Assembly (NCBI GenBank): GCA_902795355.1
Contig: CADBKZ010000020.1
Span: 1-64,000, forward strand
Source of the DNA: an uncultured Ruminococcus sp.
GTDB lineage: Bacteria > Bacillota > Clostridia > Oscillospirales > CAG-272
Direction of reading: 5' to 3'
DNA: 64,000 nt
Shown in pieces: positions 24,966 through 34,240 of this stretch. The number at the start of each line of letters is the position of its first letter. The first letter of the stretch is position 1. A program made the position numbers and the translations under genes. A model generated the notes under the pieces. It was not told the DNA's origin. It saw nothing but the letters and a program-made list of their open reading frames with translations, and ran no database searches.

Positions 24966-25712
24966 TTACGAAACGGGTTCGGTCAGGAGCAACGCTTCCA
25001 AGCAGGTGTTCCCCTCGTGGTCCACGGTGCGGAACAGGTAGCCGGTCTCCCCGTTTTTGCCCGCGTAGGGCGCGCGGTAAACGGTCAGGTCCTTTCCGAA
25101 CGGCGCCTCGTGCAAATAGGAAAGCGACAGCCCGCTGACGCGCAGTCGGGTGATGTCGGGCGTAAAATCGCAGAGCATGTCGGGGTACTTGGTGTTGTTC
25201 ATGTGGCCGTTATAGTCAATGTCCGCGTAAGCGATGCGGCGCGTTCCAACCCGCTCCATTTCCTCGGCGGGCGGCACGCGGAACCGCAGCGGCACCCCTT
25301 CCGGCGCGATTTTCTCTTCCGGCGGGACGTCAAAAAAAGTCGCCTCTTCCACGCGCAGCAACCGCCGCTCGGCCAAGTCCATCAATCCCCATGAAGAGTA
25401 GCTTTCGGCAATCGTTTCCCCCTGCCGCAAAATGCGGAAGCACCTTTCAAAATTCAGACCTCGGCTTGCGCATGTCCATGTTTGCGTCTCGACCTCTTCG
25501 TAAGCGTGCAGCGGCCGGTAAACGCGCGTTGCGATGCGCGACAACAAAAAGCCGACGTTTCTTTCGTCGCGAACGGTGTCCAGATCGAAATTCAGATTGT
25601 GTAGTTGGTGGTTTGCGGCCTCCTGCATGTACATCTGCATTGCGGACGGCGTTACCATCCGGTTCAGGTCGGTTTCGTGCCAGCGCACTTGCAACGGCAT
25701 GGTATAAATCAT
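24966..25712 (-). CDS. Acyl-ACP thioesterase
   Basis: The 248-residue double-hotdog protein belongs to the bacterial acyl-ACP thioesterase family, which releases fatty acids from acyl carrier protein. The first hotdog has HETDLNRMVTPSAMQMYMQE, and the second has the catalytic-type ADIDYNGHMNNTKYPD segment with Asn and His. I start at the second in-frame ATG (MIYTMPLQV) because GGAG lies six bases upstream; the longer version adds only MQRRRN. A leader cassette precedes it. In gut Clostridia such enzymes may help make free or altered fatty acids; substrate length is not deducible. Confidence 0.88.
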   Translation of the reverse strand: MIYTMPLQVRWHETDLNRMVTPSAMQMYMQEAANHQLHNLNFDLDTVRDERNVGFLLSRIATRVYRPLHAYEEVETQTWTCASRGLNFERCFRILRQGETIAESYSSWGLMDLAERRLLRVEEATFFDVPPEEKIAPEGVPLRFRVPPAEEMERVGTRRIAYADIDYNGHMNNTKYPDMLCDFTPDITRLRVSGLSLSYLHEAPFGKDLTVYRAPYAGKNGETGYLFRTVDHEGNTCLEALLLTEPVS

Positions 25713-25721
25713 GTTTCTTCT

Positions 25722-25830
25722 CCTTTGCAAAGGTCAAGTTTTAAGGTCGTCCTTTTCTTGAAAGTAAAACAGCATTTCCTGCGGAAATGGCGCCCAAAAA
25801 GCTTTCGCGCAGATTTGGTTTTGCGCATAG
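25722..25830 (-). repeat. Leader cassette upstream of the thioesterase
   Basis: In gene direction: TTTCCGCAGGAAATG palindrome, AAGAAAAGGACGACCTTAAA, CTTGACCTTTGCAAAGGAG, start. It has only one TTGACCTT unit. Confidence 0.7.
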
Positions 25831-26179
25831 GGGGTGTTTGCAAATGTCGAATTTTTCCGTAGGGAACACCTGCGGTTGTATGGGGCTTGCTACACCAACT
25901 GTACATAGCCTTTTATTTATTATTCCTGTAGGGCGGGGGCTTGCTCCCGCCGCAAAACAGACGGAAAAAATAACAAATATGCGGATATTCAACACCGTTT
26001 ATGCGCAAAAATTTCGCTTTCGGCGGGAGCAAGCACCATACAACCGCAGGTTGTTCCCTACGGAAGCAATATACAACCATAGAGTGATATTATCTATGTG
26101 CAGGATCTCTTTCGCGCGGAAGCGCTTTTGCGGCGTTTCCGCAGGAAATGCTTTTTTACTTTCAAGAAAAAGTAGGGGG
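25831..26179. repeat. Repeat cluster between fmt and the thioesterase gene
   Basis: Half elements with CTGCGGTTGTATGGGGCTTG (about 25857-25890) and the reverse (about 26027-26063) surround a MITE-like element whose right end has been replaced (25926-26034). A leader-type palindrome lies near 26130-26175, next to the fmt stop. No gene is supported. Confidence 0.75.
25926..26063. mobile_element. MITE-like element, copy 3 (recombinant right end)
   Basis: The left end matches the 27-bp terminal repeat of copies 1 and 2 with one change, and the interior matches copy 2. The right end keeps only CGGCGGGAGCAAGC, then switches to the ACCATACAACCGCAGG half-element sequence. Confidence 0.7.
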
Positions 26180-27118
26180 TTAAAATGGCAAAATGTCGCC
26201 GGTTTGGAGCTTTCGCCCGTTGATGAACGCGGCGGCGGACATGCGCGATTTTCCCTCGGGGATCAGTTCCAACAAGCGGACCGCGCCGGTACCGCAAGCA
26301 ACGGTGATTGCGCCGTCGGCGGTGGAGAGGACGGTTCCCGCGGGCGCGGCGGGGAAGGAATTTGCCGCGACCTCGGAGCGGACGATTTTCAGCAATTTGC
26401 CGTCGGGCAGGCGGGTAAAGGCCAGCGGGACGGGGGAAAGCCCGCGGATCAGGTCGTGAACGGCTTTTGCGGGGCGGGCGAAGTCGATTTTGCAATCGGA
26501 TTTTTCAATTTTGGCGGCGTAGGTGGCCTGCGCGCCGTCCTGCGGCAGGCGGCGGAGCGTGCCTTCCCGCAATTCGCGGAGCGTTTGCAGCAGCACGTCC
26601 GCGCCGACCTTGCCCATGTTGTCGTGAACGGTTTCAAAATTGTCGTTCGGGCCGATGGGGACCGCGCCCTGCAACAGGATGTCGCCGGTGTCGAGTCCCG
26701 CGTCCATCATCATGGTGGTAATTCCGGTTTGTGGCTGACCGTCAAGGATCGCCCGCTGCATCGGCGCCGCGCCGCGGTACGCGGGCAGGAGCGACGCATG
26801 GACATTGACGCACCCAAACCGCGGAAAATCAAGCACGTATTGCGGTAAAATCTTGCCGTAAGCCGTAACCACGATCAATTCGGGCGCGATGTTCGCCAGC
26901 GTTTCGGCAAACGCGCCGCCGCGCAGCGTTTCGGGCTGGTAAACGGGAATGCCCCGCCCGCTCGCGTACACTTTCACGGGCGGCGGCGTTAACACGTACC
27001 CGCGGCCTTTGGGCTGATCCGGCTGGGTGACGACGCCCACGACGTTCTCGCCCGCTTCCACCATGGCGCGCAGCGAAAACAGCGCAAATTCCGGCGTTCC
27101 CATAAACAAAATTTTCAT
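26180..27118 (-). CDS. fmt: Methionyl-tRNA formyltransferase
   Basis: This 312-residue enzyme formylates initiator Met-tRNA using 10-formyltetrahydrofolate. MGTPEFALFSLRAM opens the Rossmann domain. VNVHASLLPAYRGAAPMQRA holds the catalytic histidine and SLLP motif, and MMMDAGLDTGDILLQ holds the conserved aspartate. The C-terminal OB-like domain follows. The start at 27118 is chosen because AAAAGGAGATACGA precedes it; the longer frame adds eight repeat-encoded residues. def, normally adjacent or overlapping, is 1.25 kb upstream across a repeat cluster. Confidence 0.95.
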   Translation of the reverse strand: MKILFMGTPEFALFSLRAMVEAGENVVGVVTQPDQPKGRGYVLTPPPVKVYASGRGIPVYQPETLRGGAFAETLANIAPELIVVTAYGKILPQYVLDFPRFGCVNVHASLLPAYRGAAPMQRAILDGQPQTGITTMMMDAGLDTGDILLQGAVPIGPNDNFETVHDNMGKVGADVLLQTLRELREGTLRRLPQDGAQATYAAKIEKSDCKIDFARPAKAVHDLIRGLSPVPLAFTRLPDGKLLKIVRSEVAANSFPAAPAGTVLSTADGAITVACGTGAVRLLELIPEGKSRMSAAAFINGRKLQTGDILPF

Positions 27119-27120
27119 TC

Positions 27121-27240
27121 GTATCTCCTTTTTGAAGGTCAAGAGCGTTTGAAGGTCAAAGGCGTGTTAAGGTCGCGCTTTTTCGTGATAAAAGAACATT
27201 TCCTGCGGAAATGCCCAAAAGCTTTCGCGCAGATGTGGTC
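27121..27240 (-). repeat. Leader cassette upstream of fmt
   Basis: In gene direction: TTTCCGCAGGAAATG palindrome, CACGAAAAAGCGCGACCTTA, three GACCTT units, then AAAAAGGAG before the fmt start. Confidence 0.75.
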
Positions 27241-28371
27241 TTGCCCACAGGGGGGTATTTGCGAGAGCTTTTGGGAAAGGACTCCTTCCACCACTCGCTC
27301 CGCTCGCGGTCCCCCTCAATAAACCGGCTTTGCCGGTTTTGCCAATGGTGGAGGTCAAAGTAACTTCCCATTGGAAAGAAAGTCTATCAAAAAAATTTGT
27401 TAAGAGAAATCTGTTGTTAAAAGTTCGATTTTGTTTTTCCGATTGTCAACAACTCTTACCTCCACCTTGGGTAGCGAAGCGGCGGCGCGGTCAGTGACAA
27501 GCCGCGCCGTGACCGAGCGAAAATGCCGCGCACGGCATTCGCGAGACGGTGGCAGGCGACGCATTCTTCCCACTGTCCGCGAACATCATGAGCCTTCCCC
27601 TTGGGGGAAGGTGCCGAGCTTGTGAGGCGGATGAGGCCTTTTTATTTCCTGTCAGAAAGCCTCATCCGTCTTGCCGCTTCGCGACAATCCACCTTCCCCC
27701 AAGGGGAAGGCTCAAAGTTACAACACCGTAGGGAACAACCCGCGGTTGTATGGGGATTACTCCACCAAGAACTGTACACAGCCTTTATTTCCATTATTGC
27801 CGTAGGGCGGGCGGTTACTCAAAGCCTTCCCCTTGGGGGAATGGTGGCAAAGTCGCAAGCGACTTATGGATGAGGCCTCCACTTGTTTGTCTCTTCGCCT
27901 CGCCCCCGGGAAAATCGGCAAGCCGATAACGAGGTCAGGCTGCAAGCAGCCGGAGAGGGCGGTTGAAGGTTTCTGCAATATCACCCTCTCCGTCTTGTCG
28001 CTTCGCTCCAATCCACCTCTCCCCGAGGGCGAGGCGAAAGTAGTTGACATGAAGCCTTTTAACAGTTTGTAACTTCAAGGCTCCCCCTCGGGGGGAGCTC
28101 TCGCGAAGCGAGTGAGAGGGCTTTTGAACCCTCTCCGGCTGCTTGCAGCCTGACCTCGTTATCGGCTTGCCGATTTTCCCGGGGGCGAGGCAAGGTAACA
28201 GGCAAACGGTGGTCTCATTCACAAGGCTTTGGCCGTTTCCCCCATTTCCCCCATAGGAAAGCATTTGCGTTGCAAAATCACAAGGCCCAAAGTTGCAACA
28301 GGCGGACCATTCCGGCAAGAATGATTCAAGCACCCAAGCAACCGCATTGCGGAATGCGAACGTTCTTTTCC
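27241..28371. repeat. 1.1-kb repeat cluster splitting def from fmt
   Basis: No gene is supported. It holds an ACTCCTTCC module (27280-27360), the flanks of the 14-bp array with about two units (27380-27440), modules with GGATGAGG boxes (about 27590-27712 and 27820-27875), half elements (27723-27755 and 27801-27815), and two GAGAGG modules (27890-28030 and 28080-28210). The last 100 bp before the def stop are less repetitive. Confidence 0.85.
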
Positions 28372-28815
28372 TTATTTTGCCAAACGGTCGATGAAGAGTT
28401 TGCCGTCGAGGTGGTCGATTTCGTGGCAGAGCGCGCGGGCGAGCAGGTCGCTGCCGGTAATTTCAAATTCTTTGCCGTTGCGGTCGAGCGCGCGGACGGT
28501 GACATGCGCGGGACGAACGGTGGTACCCCATTCGTTCGGGAGCGAAAGGCAGCCCTCTTGCTCGCGCTGTTCGCCCGCGTAGGCGATGATTTTCGGGTTG
28601 ATCAGCTCAATGGGGTGTCCCGCTTCCACTTCCACCACCACAACGCGGCGCAGAACGCCCACTTGCGGCGCGGCAAGGCCGACCCCGTCCGCGGCGCGCA
28701 TGGTTTCCAGCATGTCGTCGAGCAGGGTCAGAATGCGGGGAGTGACGGTTTCCACGGGGCGGCAGACCTTGCGCAGGGTGTCGTCGCCGTATTTCAGAAT
28801 GCGTAATTTTGCCAT
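28372..28815 (-). CDS. def: Peptide deformylase
   Basis: This 147-residue metalloenzyme removes the N-formyl group from new proteins. Motif 1 is GVGLAAPQ (44-51), motif 2 EGCLSLP (87-93) and motif 3 HEIDH (131-135). C89, H131 and H135 bind the metal and E132 is catalytic. Its short length is usual in Clostridia. It lies about 100 bases downstream of priA on the same strand, and fmt follows across a repeat cluster. Confidence 0.96.
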   Translation of the reverse strand: MAKLRILKYGDDTLRKVCRPVETVTPRILTLLDDMLETMRAADGVGLAAPQVGVLRRVVVVEVEAGHPIELINPKIIAYAGEQREQEGCLSLPNEWGTTVRPAHVTVRALDRNGKEFEITGSDLLARALCHEIDHLDGKLFIDRLAK

Positions 28816-28917
28816 AACGGCTCCTTTCCGGAATGCCGCCGGAGCGGCGGGGGAGAATTTTTTTGGGGGGCAACGCCGCGCAAATCCGGCGTTGGGCGGG
28901 GGAACGCGGCGATGGTT

Positions 28918-31428
28918 TCAGATCCCGTTCGGGTTGAAATCCACGGCGGCATGCACCTTTTTCTCGGTGCCGGCGGCGGCGCGGACCATCAGCTCGGAGA
29001 GCACCTGAACCAATGTATCGGTCACGCGGCATTTGATGATCACGCGCATGCGGCATTTGTTATCCACCCGATAAACGGGCGCTTCGAACGGCCCGTAGAC
29101 CAACAGGGGTTCGTTCGGCATGAACTGCTCGCGCAAAGGGGGCAGATCTTCCATTACCCGCCGCGCCACGCGGATCAGCAGATCCTCGGATTCGCAGCTC
29201 ATGGTGATCATGGCGATGTCGCAGAACGGCGGGAAGGTGAGCAACTTGCGCAGCTGCATTTCGCGGCGGTAGAAGCCCTCGTAGTCCTGTTCGCAGGCAA
29301 GGCGGATAATTTCGTGGTCGGGACTCATGGTCTGAATAATCGCAAGCCCGCGGCGGTCGCGCCGACCCGCTCGCCCGATCACCTGCGTCAGCATGGCGAA
29401 AGTCTGCTCGCCCGCGCGGTAGTCGTCGATGTAGAGCGACGTGTCCGCTTGCAGGACGCCAACGAGCGTAACGTCGGGGAAGTCGTGGCCTTTCGTCACC
29501 ATCTGGGTTCCGAGCAGAATGTCGGCTTCATGGCGGCGGAACTTGCCGAGCATGGTTTCAAACGCGTGCTTGGTGGACGTGGTGTCCGCGTCCATCCGCA
29601 GAACGCGCGCGGCGGGGAAGAGGCGGTTCAGCTCCTCTTCGGCGTGCTGGGTGCCGTAGCCGATGTGCGCCAGATGTTCGCCGCCGCATTTGGGGCAGGT
29701 TTTGGGGAGCGGAAAGCTCGTGCCGCACCAATGGCAGCGCATTTGCCCCTCTTGGTAGCTCCAAGGGTAGGTGTGGTAGGTCATGGCCACCGAGCAGTTG
29801 GGGCAAACGATGGGTTCGCCGCAGTTGCGGCAGGTAACGGTGCGGTTATAGCCGCGGCGGTTGAGAAACAGAATGGCCTGCTCGCCTTTGGCGAGCGTTT
29901 CGGAAATGGCGTCCGCGAGGCGCGCGCTGACAACGGCGTTGTTGCCGCTCCGCGCTTCCTCGCGCAGGTCCACGATCTCGGTTTCGGGCAGGACGGCCGT
30001 CCCGTAGCGTTTGGTCAGTCGGATCTCGGCGTACTTGCCCTGCCGCGCGCGGGTCATGGATTCGACCGACGGCGTTGCGCTTGCCAGCATCATCATGGCT
30101 TTGTGGTAGGCGCAGCGGCGGCGCGCGATCTCCCGCGCGTGGTAGCGCGGGTCGCGGTCGGATTTATAGGTGTGTTCCTGCTCCTCGTCAATGATGATCG
30201 CCCCGAGGTTTGCCACGGGCGCGAACACGGCCGACCGCGTTCCGATGACCACGTCGGCCTCTCCGCGCCGGATGCGGCAATAGGTATCGTACCGTTCGCC
30301 CGCCGAAAGGCCCGAATGCATCACGGCCACGCGCTCGCCGTACCGCGCGCAGAAAATGGCGACCGATTGCGGCGTCAGCGCGATTTCGGGCAGCAGCAGG
30401 ATCACCGACCGGCCATGGTCGAGCATGCGGTCGATCAGCGCGGTAATCACTCGGGTTTTCCCGCTCCCCGTAACGCCGTAGAGCAGGGCGGCTTTCGCCT
30501 CTCCCGTGTCCATCAGGTCGGAGAGCGTTTGCACGGCGGCGGTTTGCTCGTCGTTGAGCGTGAGCGGCGTTCTCCCCTCGAAGGGGATGTCGGTATAGGG
30601 GTTGCGCGTGGTGCGGTATTCCACGCATTCCACAATGCCCGCCCGTTCAAGCGTTTTCAGCACCGCCGCGCTCACGTTTGCCCGCGCGGTCAGCTCGGCG
30701 GTGTTCATGGGCGCGCCCTCTTCCACCATGGCGGCGAGCACGCGCGTTTGCTGCTGCGAGGACGCCTTTTTGCCGAGGCATTCCTTGCCCTCGGCCAGCG
30801 TTCTGGCGGTTTCCGGCTCCACGCGCAGTTCCCATCTCCGTTCGAGCGCGCCCTCTTTGGCCTCGTTCAGAACGGTTCGTTTTTCAATTGCGCCTCTTGC
30901 GGAAAGCCGCCGCAGGGACGCTTCCGCGCGAATGTCGAATTTCTGCCGCAGGACGGCGACCGACGTTTCCCCGTGTTCCCCGAGAAACGCGAACAGTTCC
31001 GCGTCAAGCTCCATCGGCCGGCGTGCGGGGGGTGTTGCGCCCTCTTTGAGGGACACGTACTCGGTCAAACGCGAAAAGGCCGCCACGGGCATCATTGCGC
31101 GGACGGCCGACTCGGTATCGGAGAGCACCCGCACGCGCATGTAGTCGCAAAGCATGCGCTGTTCGGGATCCATGGAAATGATTTCCGGATAAAGCGAACG
31201 GATGAACTTATGCTCGCTGTACAGCGACGTATCCCGCACTTCCAGCACGATTCCCGTGCAGGGGCGGTTACGGATGCCGAACGGAACGGTAACAAACCGC
31301 CCCGCGTAAACCGCGTCTCCCATTTCGGGCGGGACGGCGTAATCGTAAACGCCGTCCTCCGAAAAGTGGTTGCCGAACACGCAAACGCCCGCAATGGGGA
31401 AGCGTTGTTTGGTTGGCGTTTTGTTCAC
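28918..31428 (-). CDS. priA: Primosomal protein N' (replication restart helicase)
   Basis: PriA (836 residues) loads the replisome at stalled forks. The N-terminal 3'-DNA-binding and winged-helix regions are followed by Walker A GVTGSGKT (about 318-325) and Walker B IIIDEEQEHTYKSD (DEEQ rather than the usual DEEH). A cysteine-rich zinc insertion lies at about 533-580 (CRNCGEPIVCPNC, CHWCG, CPKC). Helicase motifs LLGTQMVTKGHDFPDVTLVG and QVIGRAGRRDR complete it. It starts 9 bases downstream of rpoZ; the coaBC gene that usually lies between them is absent here. Confidence 0.96.
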   Translation of the reverse strand: MNKTPTKQRFPIAGVCVFGNHFSEDGVYDYAVPPEMGDAVYAGRFVTVPFGIRNRPCTGIVLEVRDTSLYSEHKFIRSLYPEIISMDPEQRMLCDYMRVRVLSDTESAVRAMMPVAAFSRLTEYVSLKEGATPPARRPMELDAELFAFLGEHGETSVAVLRQKFDIRAEASLRRLSARGAIEKRTVLNEAKEGALERRWELRVEPETARTLAEGKECLGKKASSQQQTRVLAAMVEEGAPMNTAELTARANVSAAVLKTLERAGIVECVEYRTTRNPYTDIPFEGRTPLTLNDEQTAAVQTLSDLMDTGEAKAALLYGVTGSGKTRVITALIDRMLDHGRSVILLLPEIALTPQSVAIFCARYGERVAVMHSGLSAGERYDTYCRIRRGEADVVIGTRSAVFAPVANLGAIIIDEEQEHTYKSDRDPRYHAREIARRRCAYHKAMMMLASATPSVESMTRARQGKYAEIRLTKRYGTAVLPETEIVDLREEARSGNNAVVSARLADAISETLAKGEQAILFLNRRGYNRTVTCRNCGEPIVCPNCSVAMTYHTYPWSYQEGQMRCHWCGTSFPLPKTCPKCGGEHLAHIGYGTQHAEEELNRLFPAARVLRMDADTTSTKHAFETMLGKFRRHEADILLGTQMVTKGHDFPDVTLVGVLQADTSLYIDDYRAGEQTFAMLTQVIGRAGRRDRRGLAIIQTMSPDHEIIRLACEQDYEGFYRREMQLRKLLTFPPFCDIAMITMSCESEDLLIRVARRVMEDLPPLREQFMPNEPLLVYGPFEAPVYRVDNKCRMRVIIKCRVTDTLVQVLSELMVRAAAGTEKKVHAAVDFNPNGI

Positions 31429-31437
31429 GGCTTTGCG

Positions 31438-31839
31438 TTAAGCCTGCTCGCCGTCCGTTTCGGCCGGCTCCGCCGCGGCCGCCTCGGGCGACCCTTCCGC
31501 CGCCGGCTCCGCTTTCTCTCCCGCCGGCTCCTCGGCTGCTTCCTCGGCGGCTTCGGGGGGCTGGTAGTTCGGGTCGTCGGCGTGCTCGTCGATCACGTAC
31601 TCGCCCCGATAGATGCGCCCGATGGCAATGCGAACGGCTTTCTCGTCGCGCAGTTGCTTCTCGATCATCTGGTTAATGGGTCGGTCGGTCTCGCGGTTTC
31701 CGGTTTGCGACCGCTCCGCGTTCTCGTGTTGGTGAACGTATTCGTCGGTCACGATCCGTGCGCACTTTGCCGTTGCCAAAGCAAGCTCGTAGCGGTTGTA
31801 CTTGTCCTGTGTTAATTCTTCAATCGTTGGATGCAGCAT
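31438..31839 (-). CDS. rpoZ: RNA polymerase omega subunit with acidic tail
   Basis: The first 75 or so residues match the omega fold, including YELALATAKCARIV (residues 17-30) and DEKAVRIAIGRI near residue 66. Omega assists assembly of the beta' subunit. Residues of about 88-133 form an Ala/Glu/Pro tail of low complexity that is not part of the core fold. It is the first gene of rpoZ-priA-def and has a leader cassette directly upstream. gmk, normally adjacent, is about 425 bp away across a repeat cluster. Confidence 0.9.
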   Translation of the reverse strand: MLHPTIEELTQDKYNRYELALATAKCARIVTDEYVHQHENAERSQTGNRETDRPINQMIEKQLRDEKAVRIAIGRIYRGEYVIDEHADDPNYQPPEAAEEAAEEPAGEKAEPAAEGSPEAAAAEPAETDGEQA

Positions 31840-31852
31840 ATCTATACTCCTT

Positions 31853-31960
31853 TTATAAGGTCAAGAGATTGTTAAGGTCGTCTTGAAGGTCAAGAGACTG
31901 TTAAGGTCGTCCTTTTCTCGAGAGAAAAGGACCAAAAGAGCTTTCACGCAGATATGGTCT
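31853..31960 (-). repeat. Leader cassette upstream of rpoZ
   Basis: In gene direction: CTCTCGAGAAAAGGACGACC, then two TTGACCTT units separated by a repeated GACGACCTTAACA-type segment, ending just before AAAAGGAG and the rpoZ start. Confidence 0.75.
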
Positions 31961-32264
31961 TATCCATAGGGGATGTTGCGATAATTTTTGACAAGAACTC
32001 CTTCCGTCACGCCCGCAAGCGTGCGCGCCGTGACCGAGCGAAAATGCCGCGCACGGCATTCGCGAGACGGTGGCAGGCGACGCAGGAGCCTGACGGAAGG
32101 AGTTTTACATACCCGTTCCCGCTGTCCACGAACGCCGTGAGCCTTGCGATTTTGCAACGCAAAAGCCTTTCCTATGGGGGAATGGGGGAAACGGCCAAGG
32201 CCTTGTGGATGAGGCCTTTAAGCCTTCCCTTTGGGGGAAGGGAACCAACGCGGTTCGCGATGGG
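31961..32264. repeat. Repeat cluster between gmk and rpoZ
   Basis: Holds an ACTCCTTCC module with nested hairpins (31985-32105) and GGATGAGG-type modules (32160-32245). No gene is supported. Confidence 0.8.
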
Positions 32265-32882
32265 TTATTCGTTTCCGCCCGCAAAGTAGGCCGCGCCCGC
32301 TTCGGCATTGCGGCGAAGCGACCGCTTTTCGGCGCGGACAATGGCGCGGATGTCGTCGGCGCAATCGTCGGCTCCGCCGTCGCGGTTGATCACGATGTAA
32401 TCATACGACGAAAGGCATTTCAGTTCTTCGCGGGTGCGCGAAAGACGGGCGAGAATCGTTTCCTCGGTTTCGGTGCCGCGGCCGCGCAGCCTTGCTTCCT
32501 GAACCGCGAACGACGGCGGAAGCAGCATAATCAGCACCGCTTCGGGATACAGCCTTTTGACGTTCATCGCGCCCTCGACCTCGATTTCGAGGATCAGGTT
32601 GCGCCCCGAGGCCAGCACTTCTTCGGCTTCTTTTTTCGGCGTTCCGTAGTAGTTGCCGCAATACTCGGTGTATTCGAGCATTTCGCCGCGCGCAATGCGC
32701 CCCTCGAACTCCTCGCGCGAAATGAACCAATAGTTCGTTCCGTTCGCCTCGTTCGGGCGGGGCGGCCGCGTGGTGGCCGAAACCGAAAACGCGTACTCGG
32801 GCGACGCGAGCAGCTTGGCGTTCACGGTGCCTTTTCCGCTCCCCGCGGGGCCGGAAACAACGATCAAAAGGCCTTTCTTCAT
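32265..32882 (-). CDS. gmk: Guanylate kinase
   Basis: This 205-residue kinase phosphorylates GMP to GDP. The P-loop GPAGSGKGT is at 11-19. GMP-binding SATTRPPRPNEANGTNYWFI, the EYTEYCGNYYGTP lid region and ILEIEVEGAMNVK are all typical. remA ends six bases upstream, so the two are cotranscribed, and yicC precedes remA, a conserved Firmicutes order. Confidence 0.96.
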   Translation of the reverse strand: MKKGLLIVVSGPAGSGKGTVNAKLLASPEYAFSVSATTRPPRPNEANGTNYWFISREEFEGRIARGEMLEYTEYCGNYYGTPKKEAEEVLASGRNLILEIEVEGAMNVKRLYPEAVLIMLLPPSFAVQEARLRGRGTETEETILARLSRTREELKCLSSYDYIVINRDGGADDCADDIRAIVRAEKRSLRRNAEAGAAYFAGGNE

Positions 32883-32888
32883 GGGCGG

Positions 32889-33170
32889 TTACTCCTCTCC
32901 CTCGGCGTCCTCGGCTTCCTCTTCTTCGCCGTCGTCGGTGTCGTCGAGGCGGTTGGCGATGGTTTCGGTTTGAATGGCGGAGAGAATCACATGATCCGAA
33001 TCGGTGATGATAACCGACCGCGTGCGGCGGCCGCAGGTCACGTCAATGGCCCTGCCGTCGTCCTTGGAATCCTGAATCAGGCGTTTGATGGGGGCGGAAT
33101 CGGGGTTTGCAAGCGCAACCACCCGCTCGGCCGACACCATGTTTCCGAATCCTACGTTAATGAATTTCAT
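32889..33170 (-). CDS. remA: RemA/DUF370 family regulator
   Basis: The 93-residue protein opens [20 protein letters not shown], the hallmark of DUF370. In Bacillus RemA is a DNA-binding activator of biofilm-matrix genes that forms ring-like oligomers. The family core (to about residue 75, including [19 protein letters not shown]) is intact. The last 18 residues are almost all Asp and Glu, an acidic tail longer than in the Bacillus protein. The yicC-remA-gmk order is conserved in Firmicutes. Confidence 0.93.
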   Translation of the reverse strand: MKFINVGFGNMVSAERVVALANPDSAPIKRLIQDSKDDGRAIDVTCGRRTRSVIITDSDHVILSAIQTETIANRLDDTDDGEEEEAEDAEGEE

Positions 33171-33209
33171 GGCTTCGCTTTCCTTTGATTGTTTGCGATT
33201 TCCGGCGAT

Positions 33210-34103
33210 TTATTCCAGATTCTGAATTTGCTCGCGCATTTTTTCAAGCTCGTACTTGACGTTGACGACCAACGCGGCGATCGCCGCGTCGTTACATTTG
33301 GAGCCGGTGGTGTTGATCTCGCGGTTCATCTCCTGCAAGAGAAAATCGAGCTTCCGCCCTGCGGGTTCGCCGCTGTTCAGCATGTGTTCCATGGCGTCAA
33401 AGTGCGTTCGCAACCGAACCAATTCCTCGTCCACGGCAACGCGGTCGGCGAAAATCGCCACTTCGGTGAGCAGGCGGCTTTCGTCGGGCGTAATCCGGTT
33501 GTCGGCCAACGCGTCCCGCACTTTTTCGGCAAGGCGTTCGCGGTAATGCGCCGCGCTCTCTCCCGAAAGAGCCTCGATTTTTCCCACATACCCGCGCACC
33601 AGCGCGAGTTTTTGGAGCAGATCGGCGGCAAGGCTTGCGCCCTCGCGCTCCCGCGCAGCGAGATGTGCGTCAACCGCCGCGGCAAGAATCTCCCGTATGT
33701 CCGCCCAATCGGCATCCGCGTCGGGTTCGGGCGCGGAAACCTCGAACAACGCCGCGTTCCGCGCAACGGACATCACCGAAATGTCGTCGCGCAGGCCGTA
33801 TTCGTCGCGCATCCGGCGGAGCGCGCGCAGGTAGCCTTCGAGGTAGGCGGCGTCAAGAGAGACCTCGGCGCCGGAACCGTCCGTACGGTTCACGGAAATA
33901 GTGACGTCCACTTTCCCGCGCGAGATTCCGCGGCTTTGCAAATAGGGCTTTACGCGGTCTTCCAAGCACGCGTATGCGCGCCCGATGCGAACGTTGCAAT
34001 CGAAAAACCGACCGTTGACCGACTTGACTTCCACGGTAATTTCCTTGCCGTTGCGCGTTTCCTGCGCGCGGCCGAAGCCGGTCATGCTTCTGACAGTTGA
34101 CAT
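33210..34103 (-). CDS. yicC: YicC-family endoribonuclease
   Basis: This 297-residue protein has the YicC N-terminal signature VRSMTGFGRAQETRNGKEIT, the segment VKSVNGRFFDCNVRIGR, and the C-terminal DUF1732 domain ending LDFLLQEMNREINTTGSK and VKYELEKMREQIQNLE. Escherichia coli YicC is reported to be an endoribonuclease affecting small-RNA stability. I use the internal ATG at 34103 because MSTVRSMTGFG is the usual start. A strong minus-strand promoter lies 109 bases upstream. Confidence 0.92.
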   Translation of the reverse strand: MSTVRSMTGFGRAQETRNGKEITVEVKSVNGRFFDCNVRIGRAYACLEDRVKPYLQSRGISRGKVDVTISVNRTDGSGAEVSLDAAYLEGYLRALRRMRDEYGLRDDISVMSVARNAALFEVSAPEPDADADWADIREILAAAVDAHLAAREREGASLAADLLQKLALVRGYVGKIEALSGESAAHYRERLAEKVRDALADNRITPDESRLLTEVAIFADRVAVDEELVRLRTHFDAMEHMLNSGEPAGRKLDFLLQEMNREINTTGSKCNDAAIAALVVNVKYELEKMREQIQNLE

Positions 34104-34211
34104 GTTTTCCTGCTCTCCCCCGCGCAAGGCGGGCTTTTTTGCGCCGGAACCGAACGGCGCGAAGGGGAGACCGGACGCCGTGCGCCCTGTCCCTCGCGCG
34201 CTTATTATATA

Positions 34212-34240
34212 ATTATACCATATTCTATTTCGCTTGTCAA
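34212..34240 (-). promoter_or_regulatory. Promoter of the yicC-remA-gmk operon
   Basis: Minus-strand -35 TTGACA (34235-34240), 17-bp spacer ending in TGG, -10 TATAAT (34212-34217). Confidence 0.88.

Noticed and set aside
28912..31815. 967-codon plus-strand ORF opposite priA and rpoZ
   Set aside because: PriA motifs are complete on the minus strand. The plus-strand reading is His/Gly/Val-rich with no domain, the usual antisense shadow in this genome.
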